Part shown: piece after piece, positions 32,415 to 44,517 of the stretch
Numbering within the stretch: position 1 is the stretch's first letter
Layout of the letters: every line of letters starts with the position of its first letter
Assembly: GCF_037038585.1 (NCBI RefSeq)
Contig: NC_092541.1
Span: 5,893,445 to 5,957,444 of the forward strand
Direction: 5' to 3'
Length of the DNA stretch: 64,000 nucleotides
Source of the DNA: Patagioenas fasciata
Taxonomy: Eukaryota; Chordata; Aves; Columbiformes; Columbidae
Notes under the pieces: generated by a model
What the model was told of the DNA's origin: nothing
Database searches by the model: none
The model's input: the letters and a program-made list of their open reading frames with translations, nothing else
Translations under genes and position numbers: made by a program

Positions 32415-33433
32415 CCAGGGAGGGAGGGGATGTGTCTGTGCAAGGCTGAGCTTGTGGGATGGGGCCCTGAGCTGTGCCCTGGCGGTGCTGCTTCCCCTGT
32501 GCCCCCAGGGATCTGCAGGGGAAGATCCTGTGATGTCATGTTTTCTGTCATCATTTATGCACACATGATATTCAATATTCTCATATCACAGTAGGCGAAG
32601 ACAGTATCCTCTCCTTGTCAATGCATGGGAAGCTCCAGTTTCTGGTAAAGTGCAAGCAGCACACACACGAACATTTGTATTGACATATTAACAATTTGTT
32701 CATCTGCTCATAACCACAGGAACATCTGTCCTCTGTAAGAATACCTGATTTAGTCTTGTCTTGAGATGGAGAAACCTTAAAACTGGTTCCATTGTATTAT
32801 TCCGCTCTTGATCTTCAGCCATTGCAGTTGATCTTAAGAGATGCTGTAACTTTTCCTTCCCCTCTTGTGACAGATTCACTCCAGCCCCCCACCCAGCCAA
32901 ACCAGCAGCATTTTGGCCCAGGCTCCAGAGGAGGGAGAGGCCTGAGCTGCAGCCAGGCCAATAACTCCTTTTAGGAAACCCACAAGGAAGCAGAATAGCA
33001 AACGAACACTGACAAATTGTGGGTGCACGAATCTCATACAGACCTTTCCCACTGTCTGCAATTTGACTACGAGTCAACCACCTTATTCTATAAATACGAC
33101 AACCTGAGTGAGCCCAATCTGAGCTCTCTCTGCTAAATAAGTTGGCTGTACAGCAAAGGCCTTACTGCTCACAGGTCAGCGGATGATCACGATTTAAACT
33201 TCTGATTAATCACTTACCTGAAGTAAATGCACACTAAATATAATGAATCATCTAGAAGTATACACTTGTGTTATTTTTTATACTCTCCCTGCTTCATGTT
33301 ACTTAGTAAGCTGAATTTGCTGCATTTCTTAAGCATGAGACATCCATGGGTCTTCATTCCCCTGTTCTCCCTGGGGAGGCAGCAAAAGGCTCAGCCTCAT
33401 TTCAGCAGGTGTCTCATCTCTGCCACTGGAACA
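32415..33433. other. 3' flank of Va2 segment 2
   Basis: Non-coding, near-identical to 48240-49258 and related to 3500-3984 and 11540-11850. No gene is seen. Confidence 0.5.
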
Positions 33434-33985
33434 GGAGGTTGAGGGAAGGTTTCCTCCCCCTCTACTCTGCCCTGATGGGTCCACACCTGGACTAATGTGT
33501 CCAATTCTGATTTCCCAGGTTTAAGAAGGACAAGGAATTACTGGAGATAGTCCAGCGGAGGGACACGGAGATGATGAGGGAGCTGGAGCATCTTTTTTAT
33601 GAGGAGAGACTGTGAGAGCTGTGTCTGTTCAGCCTGGAGAAAACAAGGCTGAGAGGGGATCTTATTCATACTTATAAGTATCTCAAGCCTGGGTGTCAAG
33701 ATGATTGGGCCAGACTCTTTTAGGTGGTGTTCAATGATGAGAGGCAATGGACACCAACTGAAACACAGGAGGTTCCATCTAAACATGAGGAGAAACTTCT
33801 TTACTTTGAGGGTGCCAGAGCCCTGAAACAATCTGCCCTGAGAGGCTGTTGAGTCTCTTTCTCTGGAGATATTCAAAACCCGCTTGGACACAATCCTGTG
33901 TGATCTGCTCTGGTGACCATGCTTTAGCAGGTGGGTTGGAGTAGACAATCCCTGCAACCCCAGCCATTCTGTGATTCTGTCATCA
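33434..33985 (+). mobile_element. CR1 LINE 3' part, copy A
   Basis: C-terminal CR1 ORF2 with 3' tail (GCCATTCTGTGATTCTGTC). Stops interrupt it (for example after ERL in the usual [12 protein letters not shown] stretch). Duplicate at 49259-49810. Absent from the related block at 11.8 kb, so it inserted after the 11.5-12.6 kb flank separated but before copies A and B did. Confidence 0.82.
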
Positions 33986-34369
33986 TCACCCCAAGGAATC
34001 TATGTAGACATTCTGTTTTCTAGTGGGAGCTGGTCAGTTCCTTCTGCTCATGTTGTGTAATGAACTGGTACTTGTGATAGCAAGTGTCCTGTGTCTGCTT
34101 GATCAGGAATGAACTTCACAGTTCTCTTTCCTTAATGTGTCCCCTTGGAAGCTGTATGCCCCAGCCCCCAGGAAGGAGACACCAGGCAGCCAGTGACCCG
34201 AACCCATAGTAGGAGCTCCTGAGCTTCTAAATTTCAGGTATAACTGGGTAGGCTAAGCCAAGAAAGCAAGAGCAGGGAGGCAGGAGTGAGGATGACCCAG
34301 ACCGAGCCTTGGTCAGGCAGTGCCCACACCAGCAAGGTGCAGGGGTGCAGAAGCCTGCGAGAAGCTTTT

Positions 34370-34720
34370 ATGACCTCATTCTCTGCTGCAGGACAAAAAT
34401 GGAGGGGCACGAGCAAAGCAGGACATGGATGGGGTGTATGGAGGGCAAATTTTTGATGCAGGCAATCCATGAATGGAACAGGGGAGAGGCTGTGTTGGAC
34501 ATGGTACTCACAAATGAAGAACAACAGTTGGATGATGTACAGTTCAAGGGCAGCCTTGCCTGCACTGGCCAAAAGGCTGTGGAGCTCAAGATCCTGAGAG
34601 CACTGACCAAGACAAACAGGACGACTACTGCCCTGGACTGCAGAAGAGCCCATCAGTCTTGTCTGGGACCTACCTGCTTGGCAGGGTGCAATGGGAAATG
34701 GTCCTGTAGCACAGAGGACA
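34370..34720 (+). mobile_element. CR1 LINE ORF2 middle fragment, copy A
   Basis: Open stretch containing MQAIHEWNRGEAVLDMVLTN and GSLACTGQKAVELKILRA, the region between the CR1 endonuclease and reverse transcriptase. Homologous to 12640-12990 but truncated after it. Confidence 0.75.
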
Positions 34721-36581
34721 CCAGGAGAGCTGGATGCCCCTCAAGAACATCCTCCTCAGAGCACGAGGATGGTCCTCTGCAATGTGGCAGCAGGGCGACA
34801 CTGTGGGGTGCAACCACAGCCCCATGGGGACACACATCCCCAAAACCCAGAAACCTACAGGCACAATCGTCCCCACTGCAATCTGAGCAGATATGAAAGG
34901 AATATTTTCCACAACTGGATATTAAATCTTTCCTGCCAATGGATCGTGGCCTGTGACATATCGGAGTGTTCTTGGAGCCCATCCCAAGCTGTAAGCAGCT
35001 GGTACCTTCCTGGCTGCAAGGTTAGAAAGACTTTCTGAGACAATTTTTTCACCTTTCCCTCACCCTGACTTTGTAGATACTCATCATTTTATTCTTGGGG
35101 TAATGGGGCAGATTTCCATGAATTAGGGTTACTTCTGCCCTGGTACCCAGCAGAGCCATAACTTGTTGTTTATAGTGCTGGGCCCACAGGGTTACAAGCA
35201 GAACATAAGGATCATGTTTATTTCCACCTGTGCCTGTACCTGTCCCTCTCCCCATGCTGAAGAGGGGACAACCCTTCCCTGGGCTTGTTTGCGGGGAAGG
35301 GAGGATCCCACTCTGTGCACCCCCTGCCCCATGGCTCCTCCTCACCATTTTGTGCCCAGACCCCTCTGAGGTGCTGAGTCTGCATCTCACACAGGGCTGC
35401 TGCTTCAGCTCCAAACATCCCCATGTTCACTATAAACACAATTGTAACAGCATTAACATAGCATGAGTTTTCCTTATTTTTTCTTTGTTCTACCCTGTGT
35501 TTCCTGAAATAAGTTCATTCTTCAGGTGGGCTGGGACATTCAGCTAATTCCTCCTCACTTTCTCAATTCACCAGGAAAACCACCTGGCCAAGTGTCCTAT
35601 GACAGCCCTCCATGCCTGTGTGTGGGGCCAGCCAGGCATTTGGTCTCTCTCTTCTTCACTATCCTTTCTCTACAAAGGCATTTCCCACTGGGACCTGCTG
35701 ACTACACCAAGTGTTTTGCACCAGGAGCTGCTGCTTTGTTTAGATTCCCTGACTCTCCTTAAATATGAAGCATGATGTTAATGGGATGGAATACTCTTAT
35801 TGATCAGTTTGGATGTCAGTCAAGCTCTGTCCCATCTATGCCCGCCTTCCTCGATGCCTCACACCTGTGGGCAGAGCACTCAGAATGTCCTTGGCTCTCA
35901 GACAAGAGCAATTAAAAATGTTAACTCTGTGCTGGGGTTGTTATCTCTTGTTCTCAAATCAAGTCCAAATAATGACTGTACTAACTATGAAAAAGAAAGG
36001 TTTCTAACTGCATGGAGAAAATTAACGTATTTTCAGTCAAATCAGCACAGCTATGAAGAAAGAGAAGGCAGTAGAGATGATTCTATATCCTTCAGATGCC
36101 AGGAGTCCCAAGCTATAATATGTGCTGTCAAACAGGCAGCTCCAATCAGGGCACACCACAACACATGGATCCTGCTCATGGAAGTGTGATTTTTGGTCCA
36201 TCAAGCCTTTAGAAGATTTTTATAAAATAAAATATCTCTATTCATAATTTCTGCTATGAAACAGGAAAAGTGTTCGCATGAGAACTTCTTACTACATTTT
36301 AGACACGGGCAAGGACACCCAGAGAATGTAACCACAGGCACGGAGCAGGAGCTGCCTCCAGGCTCATCAGTTACAATGGACTGGATCAATTTTGCCTCTG
36401 GTCGAGGGACCTGTGCAGTGCAACATTGCCCTGAAGGGCAAACTCTGCATATAGCACAGCACAGCAGAGGACAAAGCCTCCTCAGTAATCTGTCATATGG
36501 ACCATAAACTCCTTGATGTACGGGGATCTCTGGCTGAGGGTGATGGCACCCTGACAGTTGTTTTCATCATGAGGACAAATA
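34721..36581. other. Spacer, copy A, with the uninterrupted provirus target
   Basis: No gene recognised. Around 35236-35245 the sequence reads GTACCTGTCCC without interruption; in copy B a provirus splits it. From there the match to copy B continues at 57648. Positions 35500-36500 are AT-rich, single-copy within each cassette, and near-identical to 57880-58910. Confidence 0.5.
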
Positions 36582-36795
36582 TCAGCTCTCGGACCTGCTC
36601 AGAGCAGCTTTCACATCCTTGTTTCTTGGGGTCTACATCAAGGGGTTGGGCAGGGGATTAAGAACACTGTAAAGAATGGCCACTGCTCTGCCTGGTTCAA
36701 GGCAGCTCCCATGTAGGTGAACAAATACGGGCCATAGAAACAGGCCACAGCAATGAAATGAGAAGCACAGGGTGAGACAGCTCAGTGCCTGCATT
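36582..36795 (-). pseudogene. Olfactory receptor remnant, C-terminal part, copy A
   Basis: Minus strand. Transmembrane 6 to the C-terminus of an olfactory receptor, in pieces: ASHFIAVACFYGPYLFTYMG, then in another frame GRAVAILYSVLNPLPNPLM. A TAG at 36635-36633 stands where the conserved Tyr of the NPLIYTLRN motif belongs, followed by TPRNKDVKAALSRSES and a stop at 36584-36582. At least one frameshift and the premature stop make it dead. Only this end of the gene is present. Confidence 0.82.
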
Positions 36796-36939
36796 CTGCA
36801 AAGCAGAGCCACAGGGTAATTTAAATCACCATTAAATAAAACAACCTCAGGCAACAAGGACCACAACTTGAAGTGGAAAACCTGCATGGATCCTGTATTC
36901 CTTTCCCACCGTTTCAAGATCTCCTCAGTTGCGCAGTCA

Positions 36940-37240
36940 AGCCGGGGGTCATGCTAAGAGCCAGTGGCAGCACTCTAGCAGTGCTTTGCAGAAGGGCTTA
37001 CTCGTCTGTCAGGGTACTGTCATTCCTCCCTCTTCATCAAGGACAATTACAGATGGTATCATCAATGTGAAGGACTTGAAGTACCTTGCAGTTGTTGCAA
37101 GATTTAGTGCAATAAGGTTAGGAAGTGCAACTCTTCTGCTTTTAAAGACAGATATTAAGAGAACAACTAGGGGGGAAAGATTTCAGACATGCAAGTGAAA
37201 TGCCCTTGTGAAGCTTTTGGCATCAGAGACATGCTTCATG
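36940..37240. other. Unassigned conserved block, copy A
   Basis: Second copy of the block described at 5640-5940. The + strand keeps an open stretch including ITDGIINVKDLKYLAVVARF. No family recognised. Confidence 0.4.
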
Positions 37241-37593
37241 AACCTTAATTCCCTTTTGCATGAAGGACATGAGTGTACAAAGTCACTGCAAGTGGAGGAC
37301 AGCAGTGCAGGAATCCCCAGAGGAATCCACAAGTCTGCAGTCCATGGTCATTAAGAAGTTTGTGCATGATGTTCATCTGCCTGCCCCATAGAGGGAGAGA
37401 AGACAGCTGATCCCCACCAGGCTGGACCTGGGGGAACCTTGTGGCCAAGAGGAAACAAAGGAAACAAAGAAAAAGGTAAAAAAGGTAAAGCCATTCAGCT
37501 CTACTGAAAACACAGCCAATATCTCAGTCCTTTGCCCAGCACCATGTTTTTAGTTCCTTAAGGTGTCTCCCTGGGCCTTTCCAGGCGTCTTTA

Positions 37594-37896
37594 TCAGCGC
37601 AGGTACCTTTTGCCAAAGTAGCAGCTGGAAATGCCAGAGAGGTCACAGCAGCCAGAGTTGATGGGCACTCCATCACAGCTGAGGATTCTGCCAACAGCAG
37701 CAGAGGTGGAGGAGCCCACAACGGTGTTCTGTGGGAAGGAGCTGAGGATGGGGCCAGGCAGGATCACCACCACAGGGGAGGGCTCAATGACAACGGTGGA
37801 GTTCTGGCACTGCCTGAGACAGGGCTCATTGCAGCTGTTGGCCAGTGGGGTCGGGCCACAGGGCTGGCAGGGCAGGCACTGGTTGTAGCAGGACAT
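37594..37896 (-). CDS. Feather beta-keratin 3, without its own promoter
   Basis: Intact 100-residue feather keratin, close to keratins 1 and 4. It has [13 protein letters not shown] at the N-terminus and core [17 protein letters not shown] with Ile for Thr. Substitutions include Leu for Val after NEPC, Cys at residue 92 (SCYFGK), and Lys for Arg in the tail. The acceptor before the ATG (TTCTCTCCCAG, 37920s) is kept. The intron, however, is cut at about 38034 by a deletion that removed the non-coding first exon and TATA box seen in keratins 1, 2 and 4. Unless a new promoter is used it should be silent, although the coding frame has not yet decayed. Confidence 0.85.
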   Translation of the reverse strand: MSCYNQCLPCQPCGPTPLANSCNEPCLRQCQNSTVVIEPSPVVVILPGPILSSFPQNTVVGSSTSAAVGRILSCDGVPINSGCCDLSGISSCYFGKRYLR

Positions 37897-38030
37897 GTCT
37901 TGAGACCGGAGGTTCACCTGGGAGAGAAGGCAGGGAGAAAGCATAGGATAAAAGCAGATAAGAAGTAGTCTGGTTACCCTCTCAAAAAGCAGCCAAGGCC
38001 ACTACTGAGTCGGGAGCTGGAAGACATGCC

Positions 38031-38038
38031 AGGCGGAG
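38031..38038. other. Deletion junction upstream of keratin 3
   Basis: Sequence equal to 60600-60624 of copy B joins directly to sequence equal to 62744 onward. Relative to copy B this removes 60625-62743 (2119 bp). The ends share GG, a microhomology that suits end joining. Confidence 0.8.
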
Positions 38039-38930
38039 AAAATTGCCTGGACTAACAGGCTCAGATGGTTACGACCACAGTGCAAAGCTCAGCTGCCCAA
38101 CACTTATTGGTGGGGTGTAGTAGTAGGGATCCAGTAGTAGAACCAATACTGTTTGATGTTTTAATTAATCCCACGAGTCATGGGAAGCGGGGAACTCCCA
38201 GAGACTCTGTGGATAACACCCAGCAAGGGGAATGGGCCATAACGGTTGGACATGGCTCCTGGTCAAAGAACCTGAACAGTCTGAAGAAGTGGGCTGACTG
38301 GAAACTCATGGATGCCAAAAACAGCAAGGGCAAGGTTTTGCATGTGGGGGAGTAACCAGCTAGTTCATGGAGTCATGTAGGCTAGAACTGGCTGCCTGGG
38401 AAGCAGATCCACGGAAAAGGATGTGAGGTTTCAAGGCTGAGCCATCTGACTATCAGACAGCAGTGTGCCCTAGCAGCAAAAGGACCAGCTGCGTCCCGAG
38501 CTGTGTTAATGTTTTGCCAGCAGGTACAAGAACACGACCCTTTCCATCTGGCCCATTTGAGATCATATGTGGAGTACTGCTGCCAGAGTGGGGCTCCCTG
38601 GTCAAGGAAGGGTATCAACATATGAAAGTGAGTTCAACAAGGCTGTTGAACATGTACATGTTAGGCAGCTGATGAACATGACATGCAAGGAGACACTGAG
38701 AGAAATGGGTGTCTTCATCTTGGACAAGAGATGTCTAGGAAGAATTTCTTGCCTTCTATAACTGCTTGTACAGAGGAACACAAGAAGATGCACATGGCCC
38801 GTGTAAGCGCCTAGGAGACAGACTTGGTGCAATTTCCATCCTCTGAGGTGCTAAAGAATGGACTGAATGTGACTTTGAGCAACAGGATCTAATGGGATCT
38901 GTTCTAAGCAGAGGAGTGACCTGGATGACT
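38039..38930 (+). mobile_element. Old CR1-derived block upstream of Va1 segment 4
   Basis: Diverged CR1 ORF2. The piece SLKKWADWKLMDAKNSKGK (38281-38335) corresponds to the CR1 thumb region, followed by fragments to about 38930. Its 5' part was removed by the deletion at 38034. Confidence 0.72.
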
Positions 38931-39044
38931 TCTGAAGGTCTCTTCTTAACTACATACTGACTCCCTAATTCCCCACCTCCCCTACTCACACTGACACCTG
39001 CACGGCCATGGGCACATGTGTCCCCACACACCCTCTGCCACAAC

Positions 39045-39385
39045 ACAATTTTCAGTCATTGTGCTGGGACTACACAGAGGCAGCTGAATGGAGGCTCTCA
39101 GCCCCCTCACTGTCAACTGCAGGAAATCAGCAGCCGTTGTTTCCAGCCCCTGAGCTCGCAGACAGCTCTGGGAAGCTGGTCCATGTCCTGGTTCAAGGCC
39201 CTGCTGTTCCCTAGACAGCAGCTGGCGCTGTGCGAGCTTCGTCTTGCTGGAGGAAGAGACGAGTCCATTTCCCCGGAGCCAAAGTTGTGGCGGTGCAGAG
39301 CCCCGGAGCCCTGTGAGCCCGGGAGAGACTCCGAGCGGCGCCGGCACAGGACTCAGCCTGGGGGTGGAGCTAGCGGCGAAGGGGA
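39045..39385 (+). promoter_or_regulatory. Conserved 5' flanking block of Va1 segment 4
   Basis: Counterpart of 14930-15255, with the E-box CAGCTG near 39081. The Runx-like half reads AACTGCAGGAA (39115-39125), so the Runx core is altered but the Ets core is kept. Candidate V promoter. Confidence 0.48.
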
Positions 39386-39465
39386 GAGGAGAGAAGAGAG
39401 AGGACAGATGAGAGAGGAGAAAGAGGAAGAGGAGGAGGAGAAGGAGGAGCAGGCGACGCGGCTGG
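39385..39465 (+). repeat. Purine-rich tract before Va1 segment 4
   Basis: Imperfect GAGAGGA and GAGGAG units, the equivalent of the perfect GGAGA array before Va1 segment 2. Confidence 0.78.
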
Positions 39466-39520
39466 AGCAGAAAGCGGGGGCTGGAGGGGGTCAGCGAGGC
39501 GCGGGCAGCGGAGCGGCGGG

Positions 39521-40344
39521 ATGCGGCGGTGCCGGGGAGCAGGGCTGGCGGGATTGGCCGCGGTGCTCCTGGGTGCGCGGGGCTGGTGGGGCTGGGTGGG
39601 GGACGGGGCTGAGCCTGGGGTCGCCTCCGCAGGTCCCTCGAAGCTGTCGGCGCCTCTGGCTTCCTCACAGACTTCTGCCCCCGAACCACACTCCCTCTGT
39701 CCCAAATTTCCTCTAGAAAACTCATTCCTTTCTTGCCTCTGTGTCTTTCCCTATAACTCATGCAGTCATTCTTTCCCCTTGCTACTTGGTGTTTATCAGT
39801 CTTTTATCCCACTTCTTTTTCTAAATGATTTCACCCTTCCACCTGTCGTTCATGCATTCATCTCTCCACCAAATACTATGGACACTTTCATTATTCGTGT
39901 GTACACATCTTCTAGAACCCCTTCTCATCTTCCCTTTTTGTTCCTCAGTGCTTCTGTGGAATTTGTTCCCGGAAGCAGCAACCAGGGCTTTGAGGTTTTG
40001 AGGAATTTTGAGGGTTCGAGGACTTTTTTTTTCTTCTTTTTCTCCTCGGCAGTGGCTTCGGGAAGAGGCCAGGTGCAGCAGGACCCGTCGGCAGAGACCA
40101 TCGAGGGCACCGAAATCAGCATCAACTGCTCACACCCCAACATACAGATCAATGATTACATCTTCTGGTACCGTCTCCTCCCGGACCGAGGTCCCGAACT
40201 CCTCGTGTGGGGTATTAAAGGCTCCAAAGCGCTGTCGGACCCGCCGGGTTGGCTGTCGGTGGCGGCAGACCGCCGGTCCAGCGCCCTGTGGCTCTCCCGG
40301 CCCCGGCGCGGGGACGCGGCGGTGTATTACTGCGCCGTGGGAGA
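39521..40344 (+). CDS. TRAV: T-cell receptor V segment, Va1-like, segment 4
   Basis: Leader exon 39521-39572 (MRRCRGAGLAGLAAVLL, phase 1, donor GTGCGC). V exon 40053-40344 follows acceptor CTCCTCGGCAG. The mature domain begins GQVQQDPSAETIEG, with the first Cys in INCSH, Trp in FWYRLLPDR, and the second Cys in VYYCAVGD. CDR1 IQINDY and CDR2 WGIKGSK are its own, while framework 3 and the RSS equal those of segments 1 and 2. The YRQL motif is YRLL here. The intron resembles that of segment 2 (about 480 bp), although the flanks pair with segment 3. Open. Confidence 0.9.
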
Positions 40345-40383
40345 CACGGGGAGAGGAGCCGGGGCTGCGGCCGGGCACGAACC
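40345..40383 (+). promoter_or_regulatory. 23-bp-spacer recombination signal, Va1 segment 4
   Basis: Heptamer CACGGGG, 23-bp spacer 40352-40374, nonamer GCACGAACC (40375-40383). Same as segments 1 and 2. Confidence 0.85.
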
Positions 40384-41859
40384 GCCGCGGGCGGGGTCGG
40401 GTGGGGTTGGGGGGGAGCGGGTGAAGCAGCCCTGTCGGATCCTCCAGGGGGCGCTGCCGCTCTGCCCACCGGTGCCGCCTTGTCCCGCCCGGCCCCGGGA
40501 CGGTTCCGTCGCCCGAGCGGCACCGGCACCGGCTTCAGCATCAACATCGGCATCGCCATTGACATTTCCGTTGCCACTCCCCGCGGGACGGAGACAGAAA
40601 TACCCCGTCACAGCAGGGTGGAATCGCGATCGGAGCAGTGGCGGTGGCCGATGGTGCCCGGCAAGAAGCGATTGCAGCCACTGACCCCGCTGGCTTCCAT
40701 CGAGGAGCAGCGACTTTCTGCTCTGCACAGGGAGGCGAGCAGCAGAGATCCTCCTGCCCACAGACAAATGCACAGCCCTTGCTCCTGCTGCAATGCCCGT
40801 CCAATGCTACCATGGAAGCCTCTTCTTGGGATTTTGGTTTTCCCCACCAGCACAGTAAGGATCACTGAGCAGGTGCTTTCCTCTGCTCTGTGAACACAGG
40901 GACTCCCCTGCTAAAGCGCTAATGCAAAATTTGACTTGGAAAACAACAACCAGAAGGGGTTTAATTTTTGCTACTTTGTTAAAGCTCAGATATGCAATTT
41001 AAAACTGTGTCCTCCAGCTACCACACTTTCAGGGAGATTTCAAAAATTTCCTGTTAGTGTTACAAAGTCATTGCATGGAGTTAGGAGTTCAAGTTCCACA
41101 CCAACCAGGAACAGGGGATGTCAAGGTCACAGGCACCTTCAAACACTCCCCACAGTGGCTCATTATTGAGACCAGGAGCTTGTGTGTCAGGAGTCAGAAG
41201 CTTGGCAGTTGAGGCCCAGGAGACAGCACAAGGCTTGCACTGGTCCCACTGACCACAGCCCCAGGTGATGCCAGGTTTCTACTTGAAGAGTGAGACAGAA
41301 AGACATCGGCTAAGTTGCCCTGAGCGGCTGGAGGTCTGAGGTGAGTGAGAGCTGGCAGGAGGCCTCTGGGAAGAGACTGTGGGCTCCAGCCAGTCCCCAG
41401 GGCCTCTGTGTGGCTCGAGTAGCTGACAGAGCTGTTCACAGCCCATAGGCAGAGCCTGCAGAGGCACAGAGTGAAGGATCAGCCCTGCTCCCTGTCACAG
41501 CTGGACTTCCTAACTGTGTTTCTAGGACAAATAAGGCAGAGCAACAGACATGGCCAGTCCAGCACACAGATCTGTCACATGCTCACATGGTATTGACCCC
41601 TCTTCTCACTGCCTCCTTCTGTCTTCCCACACTTGCTCCAGGCCAAACTACCTTTCCTGGTCTCAGCTCCTTCCCTTAAACATCTCCAGGCTTGCAAAAT
41701 TACCAAATGCTTTTCCACTGCATCCCATAATGAGGTCTGATACTGCTGTATTCAGAAACATTGATGCGTCTATAGGATGGTATTCTCACCCTTCTGGATG
41801 GCAGGAGAAGTTCACCATGGACGGTTCTCCCTTGCTGGGGGGTGGCTGGACTTGGTGCG
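40384..41859. other. Spacer after Va1 segment 4
   Basis: GC-rich flank paired with that of segment 3 to about 40870, then near-identical to 26160-27139. No gene recognised. Confidence 0.5.
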
Positions 41860-42390
41860 ATCTCCAGGAGGAGCAAAAAGCTGTAGTTGATCTCTCCATA
41901 GGGCGTTTTCACGGCAGAAGCGGGAAGTCCCGAGGACGTCCAACGGAGAAGACTCTCTTGTTCATTCCCTCCCATCAGCTCTGTACACACATTCCAAGAT
42001 CCCCACTGAACCCTCTCTTCCCCAAGCTGAACACTGTCAGCCCTCTCAGCGTATCCTCGTAGGAAAGATGCTCCAGTCCCTGCACTATTTTGCTGGTCTT
42101 GCTCCAATATCTTTTTTCTATCAGGTGGCCCAGAACTGGAGCCAGAGCTCCAGAGTTGGCCTCACCAGCGCTGAGCAGAGAAGAAGGATCAGGTCCCTTG
42201 TTCTGCTGGAGATGCGCTTCCTACTGCAGCCCAGGCTGCTGTTGGCCTTCCTTGCCATGAGGGTCCATTGCCACAGCAGACACAGGAACACCTCAGAGCT
42301 GCTGAAACTGAGCGGGACACGGCAGTGAGTATTCAGGAGAAGCATCCCAGCTGCTTCTCCAGCTCTTCCTCTTCCCTCAGCATGCACTAA
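41860..42390 (-). mobile_element. CR1 LINE fragment, antisense, copy B
   Basis: Duplicate of 27140-27660. The minus strand includes LMARKANSSLGCSRKRI. Confidence 0.75.
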
Positions 42391-43398
42391 TGACAACTGT
42401 TGGAAAAGAGGACTCTAGGTAGGAGATGTGGTTTTACCTCCTTTCCAAAAAAAAATCCCTAAAGAGATAAAGTGACCTCCTAGCCCTGCATCTGGGGATC
42501 AGTGAAAGCCTCAACATGTGAGCAAGACCCGTCAGCCAGGCACTGGACAAGAGTTTCTGTTGAACGCCTTGAATTGTCTCCCTGCTCTTCACGTGTCTCC
42601 TCCAGCTTAGGGACTGGCCAGTGCGTTCCTGGGGGCTGGGGGGGAGTCCCTGTGTCCCCGTGGGTTCCCTGCCCAACAGAAAACTGCTGGTGGCTGTACT
42701 TCTGGGATGTGTCTTTCTGGGATCTTATTTACTCCAGAAACAGGAAACTTCCAGCATTTTGAGGAACTCACTCACCTGAGCAAGTTCAGCAGAGGCCCCT
42801 GTAAGGGCGTGTGGAATGTGAGAGCAGCTGGTTAGTGAACCAGCCTTAGGGAAGGCTGGCTGATCAAGTCCCTTTTTCTTTCAAAGGGAAGAACAAGGAA
42901 AAGGGAAAGCGATTAACAAAGCCTACAATGACACCAGTTTCTCAGTAAGTGATAAGGCAAGGAAGGAGACCAGAGCTCTGCAGCCTCTAATTGATGGGCC
43001 ATTGAGAAACTGCAGGTGTAGATTTGAAGTGGGACAGGCTGAGCTTTGTAAGTGACAGGAAGTGACAAGAGGAACATGAGGATTCTGGATGTTTCAGGGT
43101 GTTGTGCGGGACTAGAGAACACTTCTGAAGGCATGTGTAGGGGAAGGGTCAAAGGAGGAGGAAAGAGAAGACTGGGGAGGAGCAAGGGGACTGAATAGAA
43201 AGGAGGAAGAAAATAGAAGTCAGTACCTGCACGTGAGGCAGGACTGCTCAGTGCATTTCTTGGAAAGATCTCTATGCCTGACCACTACAGCTCCCCCGCT
43301 TCCTTATTAAATCCTTTCTTAACCATCCTTCTGTGTAACGTCCCATGTTTGAGTGCCAGTAGTTGGGGAGAGTGGAGCGAAAGAGAGAACTGGGTGCC
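42391..43398. other. Spacer, copy B
   Basis: Near-identical to 27661-28682 with no gene recognised. It ends at the target duplication GGTGCC (43393-43398). Confidence 0.5.
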
Positions 43399-44517
43399 TG
43401 TTGGAGCGATAAACGACTCAGCATCCCGATTCAATGTGAATCATGCAAAGCCATTTATTACAGAAACAAGCCTCCTTATATACACAACTATTCTCCAATC
43501 ACGCGTCCACGCTCCAAGCATGGATTTGCTAAATGAGTATCACGGGCAGTCCATATGCTGGAGCCCCACCGATGATAGGTCCGACGACTCACACCATGCT
43601 GAGGCCCTGTTAATGAAGAAACACCCCTCTTTCTCACAGCAGATTCTGTTCTCAGCTTCTCGAAGTGGCCTTGAGATTCTTTTGGGCCTGACTAATTCAA
43701 CAACGTATCTCCATCTAACGAAATTTAACAAGGGAAAGTGTAGAGTCCTGCATCTGGGCAGGAAAAATCCCAAGTTCCAGTATAGGTTGGGGCATGACCT
43801 ATTAGAGAGCAGTGTAGGGGAAAGGGACCTGGGGGTCCCGGTGAACAGCAGGGTGACCATGAGCCAGCACTGTTCCCTTGTGGCCAGGAAGGCCAATGGC
43901 ATCCTTGGGTGTATTACAAGGGGGGTGGTCAGTAGATCGAGAGAGGTCCTCCTTCCCCTCTACTCCGCCCTGGTGAGACCCCATCTGGAATATTGTGTCC
44001 AGCTCTGGGCCCCTCAGTTCAAGAAGGACAGGGAACTGCTGGAGAGGGTCCAGCGTAGGGCAACAAAGATGATTAAGGGAGTGGAGCATCTCCCTTATGA
44101 AGAAAGGCTGAGGGAGCTGGGGCTCTTTAGTTTGGAGAAGAGGAGACTGAGGGGTGACCTTATTAATGTTTATAAATATATAAAGGGTGAGTGCCACGAG
44201 GATGGAGTACGGCTCTTCTCAGTGGCAAACAATGATAGGACAAGGGGCAATGGGATCAAGCTGGAACACAAGAGGTTCCACTTAAATTTGAGAAAGAACT
44301 TCTTCTCAGTGAGGGTAACAGAGCACTGGAACAGGCTGCCCAGGGAGGTTGTGGAGTCTCCTTCCCTGGAGACATTCAAAGCCCGCCTGGACACCTTCCT
44401 GTGCGACCTCACCTAGGCGTTCCTGCTCCAGCAGGGGGATTGGACTAGATGATCTTTTGAGGTCCCTTCCAATCCCAAACATACTGTGATACTGTGATAC
44501 TGTGAAACCCCTCCACA
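43399..44517 (-). mobile_element. Endogenous retrovirus LTR (solo) carrying a nested CR1
   Basis: Bounded by TGTTGGAGCG (43399) and CCTCCACA (44517) and flanked by 6-bp duplications GGTGCC (43393-43398 and 44518-44523). Copy A has a single GGTGCC at 28677-28682. TG...CA ends and a 6-bp duplication suit a class II (ERVK-like) LTR. Read on the minus strand, TATATAAG at about 43473-43480 and AATAAA at 43459-43454 are the promoter and polyadenylation signals. About 320 bp of LTR lie left of the CR1 and only about 13 bp right of it. No internal retroviral genes are seen, so it is probably a solo LTR. Confidence 0.8.
43725..44504 (+). mobile_element. Young 5'-truncated CR1 nested in the LTR
   Basis: The C-terminal quarter of CR1 ORF2 is fully open ([71 protein letters not shown], stop at 44414-44416). 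It ends in the 3' repeat ATACTGTGATACTGTGATAC. It is the best preserved CR1 in the window. Because it sits inside an LTR that is itself missing from copy A, it is recent, or it arrived with the LTR. Confidence 0.9.

Noticed and set aside
43274-44416. 380-codon open frame as a possible gene
   Set aside because: It runs from flank through an LTR into the open C-terminal part of a CR1. Only the CR1 portion is real protein-coding ancestry.
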